Origin: Lachnospiraceae bacterium UBA7598
GTDB taxonomy: Bacteria > Bacillota > Clostridia > Lachnospirales > Lachnospiraceae
Direction of reading: 5' to 3'
Length of the DNA: 7,848 nucleotides
Assembly: GCA_002474415.1 (NCBI GenBank)
Contig: DLQV01000220.1
Coordinates: forward strand, 1 to 7,848
This document shows positions 6,378-7,848 of the stretch, piece by piece. Each line of letters starts with the position of its first letter. The first letter of the stretch is position 1. Both the position numbers and the translations under genes were made by a program. The notes below the pieces were generated by a model. That model was not told where the DNA came from. It did no database searches and saw only the letters and a list, made by a program, of their open reading frames with translations.

Positions 6378-7109
6378 TTATCTCTGCAGTGTTTTCAGAT
6401 AATCGCCAATCTCTTCACAGACATCTTCCACCACCTGTTCAAATGCATCCAGATCCGTCTGCTTTGCACCGCTTTCATATGCCTCCTGTTTGATTTCTTC
6501 CTCCGTCTGCGTTCCTGTCTGGCTGTCTATATACTTGCGCACCGCAAGATTCTGACGAATAACCGGCTCCATATTCTTCCAGTAAGCACTCTCGCCACCG
6601 AATCCTGCATAAAAATCACGGATTTCTTTCCGGTTCTCCGCTTTGTTCATCTGTGTCTTCAGCAGTTTTGCATAATCATCATATTCCTGATCCGACACAG
6701 TACATCCGTTCTTTTTTGCAAGTGCATACAACGTCTTTTTTGTAATAATATCTTTTATAACCTCTTTTTTTGCGGTTTTTACCGTTTCTCCGTTTTCCAC
6801 ACGCAATGCCACTCCTGCCTGGATTTCCTGCTGTGTTACCGGAATTCCCTGGATACGGTAAACCACCTTTGCAGCCTTCCCCGTAAATCTGGAAACAATT
6901 GTTCCAAGCCGGAAAAAGGAAGTTCCTCCCCCTACGGACACACCGACTCCCGCCAGAACAAGCATGGCAAGAACTGCTGCAGCTGCTCTCCATTTAAAAG
7001 AAGCCTTTCTGTGGTGCATGTCATGTTTTGGCTCATATGTATACGCTTCCTCTATAATGTCATCACTGATTCCACCGATTGCATCGGATAATTTTTCGGA
7101 TTTTCTCAT
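6378..7109 (-). CDS. Probable anti-sigma factor with SurA/PrsA N-terminal-like domain
   Basis: This 243-residue, single-pass membrane protein is the likely partner of the ECF sigma factor upstream. Residues 1-40 are cytoplasmic (MRKSEKLSDAIGGISDDIIE), where the sigma factor would be bound. About 41-62 (RAAAAVLAMLVLAGVGVSVGG) cross the membrane. Residues about 82-210 outside resemble the N-terminal chaperone domain of SurA/PrsA foldases: VVYRIQGIPVTQQEI (82-96), then YALAKKNGCTVSDQEYDDY (128-146), then a helix with EEEIKQEAYE (203-212). No rotamase domain follows, so enzymatic proline isomerisation is not expected. I chose the ATG at 7109 because it overlaps the sigma stop as ATGA and has AGGAGG 10 bases upstream; the frame is open further upstream, but that part only shadows the sigma gene. 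Overlap implies coupled translation at matched amounts. The anti-sigma role is inferred from position and topology; a membrane chaperone-like protein is the alternative. Confidence 0.8.
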   Translation of the reverse strand: MRKSEKLSDAIGGISDDIIEEAYTYEPKHDMHHRKASFKWRAAAAVLAMLVLAGVGVSVGGGTSFFRLGTIVSRFTGKAAKVVYRIQGIPVTQQEIQAGVALRVENGETVKTAKKEVIKDIITKKTLYALAKKNGCTVSDQEYDDYAKLLKTQMNKAENRKEIRDFYAGFGGESAYWKNMEPVIRQNLAVRKYIDSQTGTQTEEEIKQEAYESGAKQTDLDAFEQVVEDVCEEIGDYLKTLQR

Positions 7110-7660
7110 AACACCACACCCTCCTTCTCCAGTTTCTTTCTCAGCTTTTTGCGCAGACGCATCAGTTTTACGGACACACTGTTTTCTTTCATCCCAAACG
7201 TTTCCGCAATCTGTGCGACAGACTCCGCATACCAGTACCGTTTGACGAACATCACGCGGCTGCCGGTATCCAGTTCCCGTAAAAAGCGTTCCAGAACTTT
7301 CGTCACTTCCTGTTCTTCCCACGGCTCCTGCTCCTGCGCTGCCGGAATACATTCTTCCAGTTCCGCAAGCGATACATCGTAATAGCTGTTGCGCTTTGCC
7401 GCCATGTTATACCGCAGCCTTTTGACGGACAGATTGCGGGTAATCCTGCAGACATAGGAGACCAGCGGATTCGGGGTCTGCGGTGGGATGCTGTTCCACA
7501 CACCAAGCCACGTATCATTAACACATTCTTTTGCATCCTCTTCGTTATTTAAGATCCGGCGGGACAGGCTCTGACAGAGTTTTCCGTATTTCTGGGACAA
7601 TTCGGCAATTGCCTGCTGTGACCGCTCCTGAAATAAGCGGATGATTGCAGTATCTTCCAT
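7106..7660 (-). CDS. ECF-type RNA polymerase sigma factor
   Basis: This 184-residue protein belongs to a different ECF subgroup from the sigma factor at 359-880. Region 2 covers about residues 9-85, with NNEEDAKECVNDTWLGVWNSIPP (38-60) and PLVSYVCRITRNLSVKRLR (65-83). A linker of about 35 residues rich in Glu and Gln follows. Region 4 covers about 118-175, with the helix-turn-helix ESVAQIAETFGMKENSVSVKL (146-166) and a basic tail (RLRKKLRKKLEKE). The ATG has GGGAGG 7 bases upstream. Its stop overlaps the start of the membrane anti-sigma gene by 4 bases (ATGA). In related clostridial pairs the sigma factor is released when the membrane protein senses a cell-envelope signal; the signal and regulon here are unknown. 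Confidence 0.93.
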   Translation of the reverse strand: MEDTAIIRLFQERSQQAIAELSQKYGKLCQSLSRRILNNEEDAKECVNDTWLGVWNSIPPQTPNPLVSYVCRITRNLSVKRLRYNMAAKRNSYYDVSLAELEECIPAAQEQEPWEEQEVTKVLERFLRELDTGSRVMFVKRYWYAESVAQIAETFGMKENSVSVKLMRLRKKLRKKLEKEGVVL

Positions 7661-7680
7661 GATGATTCCTCCCTTCTTAT

Positions 7681-7715
7681 CTGTATACTACCGGTTTCTG
7701 GCGGGATGTGACGGG
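7681..7715 (-). promoter_or_regulatory. Possible ECF-type promoter of the sigma/anti-sigma pair
   Basis: Only about 65 bases separate the upstream terminator tail from the sigma start codon, so a promoter must lie here if the pair is not read from elsewhere. The minus strand shows GTCACATCC (7715-7707) followed, after a short G/C-containing spacer, by CGGTAGTATA. This resembles the ACAT-type -35 and CG-containing -10 of ECF-autoregulated promoters. No good sigma-A -35/-10 pair is visible. The assignment is weak. Confidence 0.3.
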
Positions 7716-7727
7716 CGGATGTGTTTT

Positions 7728-7768
7728 TGTAAAAAAATAGCATCTAACATTTCTGTTAAATGCTATTT
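7728..7768 (-). terminator. Rho-independent terminator of the right-edge gene
   Basis: On the minus strand AAATAGCATTTAACA and TGTTAGATGCTATTT (7768-7754 and 7749-7735) form a 15-bp stem with one U-G pair and a GAAA tetraloop, followed by a run of seven T. It starts about 22 bases after the stop codon of the partial gene at the right edge. The stem is long and nearly perfect, so it should insulate the ECF operon from upstream transcription. On the plus strand the tail is weak. Confidence 0.9.
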
Positions 7769-7790
7769 GGACACCAATTTAAATTATATA

Positions 7791-7848
7791 TTACACTGAC
7801 TTCTTTTTTACAATCTGTAATTCATACCCGAGAGCATCTAAGATACGA
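7791..7848 (-). CDS. C-terminal end of a protein, possibly an HTH regulator (partial)
   Basis: Only the last 18 codons are present (RILDALGYELQIVKKKSV, then TAA at 7793-7791), and the gene continues beyond the right edge. A strong terminator closely downstream supports a real gene end. The ALGYELQIVKK ending resembles the last strand of many XRE-type helix-turn-helix regulators and HigA-like antitoxins, but so short a fragment cannot establish the family. Confidence 0.5.
   Translation of the reverse strand, partial: RILDALGYELQIVKKKSV

Noticed and set aside
7110..7352. Upstream extension of the membrane anti-sigma reading frame by 81 codons
   Set aside because: It lies wholly inside the ECF sigma gene in another frame and has no sigma-like or membrane features. 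The ATG at 7109 has a good ribosome binding site and the ATGA overlap.

Overview
The window looks like a stretch of chromosome from a low-GC Gram-positive gut anaerobe, most likely a member of the Lachnospiraceae (Clostridia). This is inferred from the moderately AT-rich sequence, strong AGGAGG-type ribosome binding sites, T-tailed hairpin terminators, ECF sigma/membrane anti-sigma pairs, a Cys-rich clostridial-style c-di-GMP protein and an AAA_14/DUF4143 ATPase. I cannot name the species. Every gene I can support is on the minus strand, so transcription runs from high to low coordinates. I see no tRNA, rRNA, CRISPR array, insertion sequence or phage gene.

Layout in transcription order: (1) 7791-7848 is the 3' end of a gene that runs off the right edge, perhaps an HTH regulator, closed by a strong terminator (7735-7768). 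(2) 7106-7660 is an ECF sigma factor, overlapping by ATGA with 6378-7109, a single-pass membrane protein that is probably its anti-sigma factor and carries a SurA/PrsA N-terminal-like domain outside the cell. (3) After 85 bases without a terminator come three tightly spaced genes: a coiled-coil protein of unknown function (5306-6292), a 654-residue GGDEF-REC-HD-GYP c-di-GMP protein (3321-5285), and a shortened sigma-70-like protein lacking the -10-reading and -35-reading parts (2495-3310). They end at a terminator (2452-2484). (4) 1067-2320 is an AAA_14/DUF4143 ATPase in its own unit, with a near-consensus sigma-A promoter and its own terminator. (5) 359-880 is a second ECF sigma factor, followed 4 bases later by the start of its likely membrane anti-sigma factor (1-354), which runs off the left edge.

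The common theme is signal-responsive transcription. There are two envelope-sensing ECF sigma/anti-sigma modules, and between them an apparent operon that couples a c-di-GMP making/degrading enzyme to a sigma-factor look-alike. The look-alike keeps the parts of sigma-70 that dock on RNA polymerase but seems to lack the DNA-reading parts. This is the most unusual item in the window, and its role is unknown.
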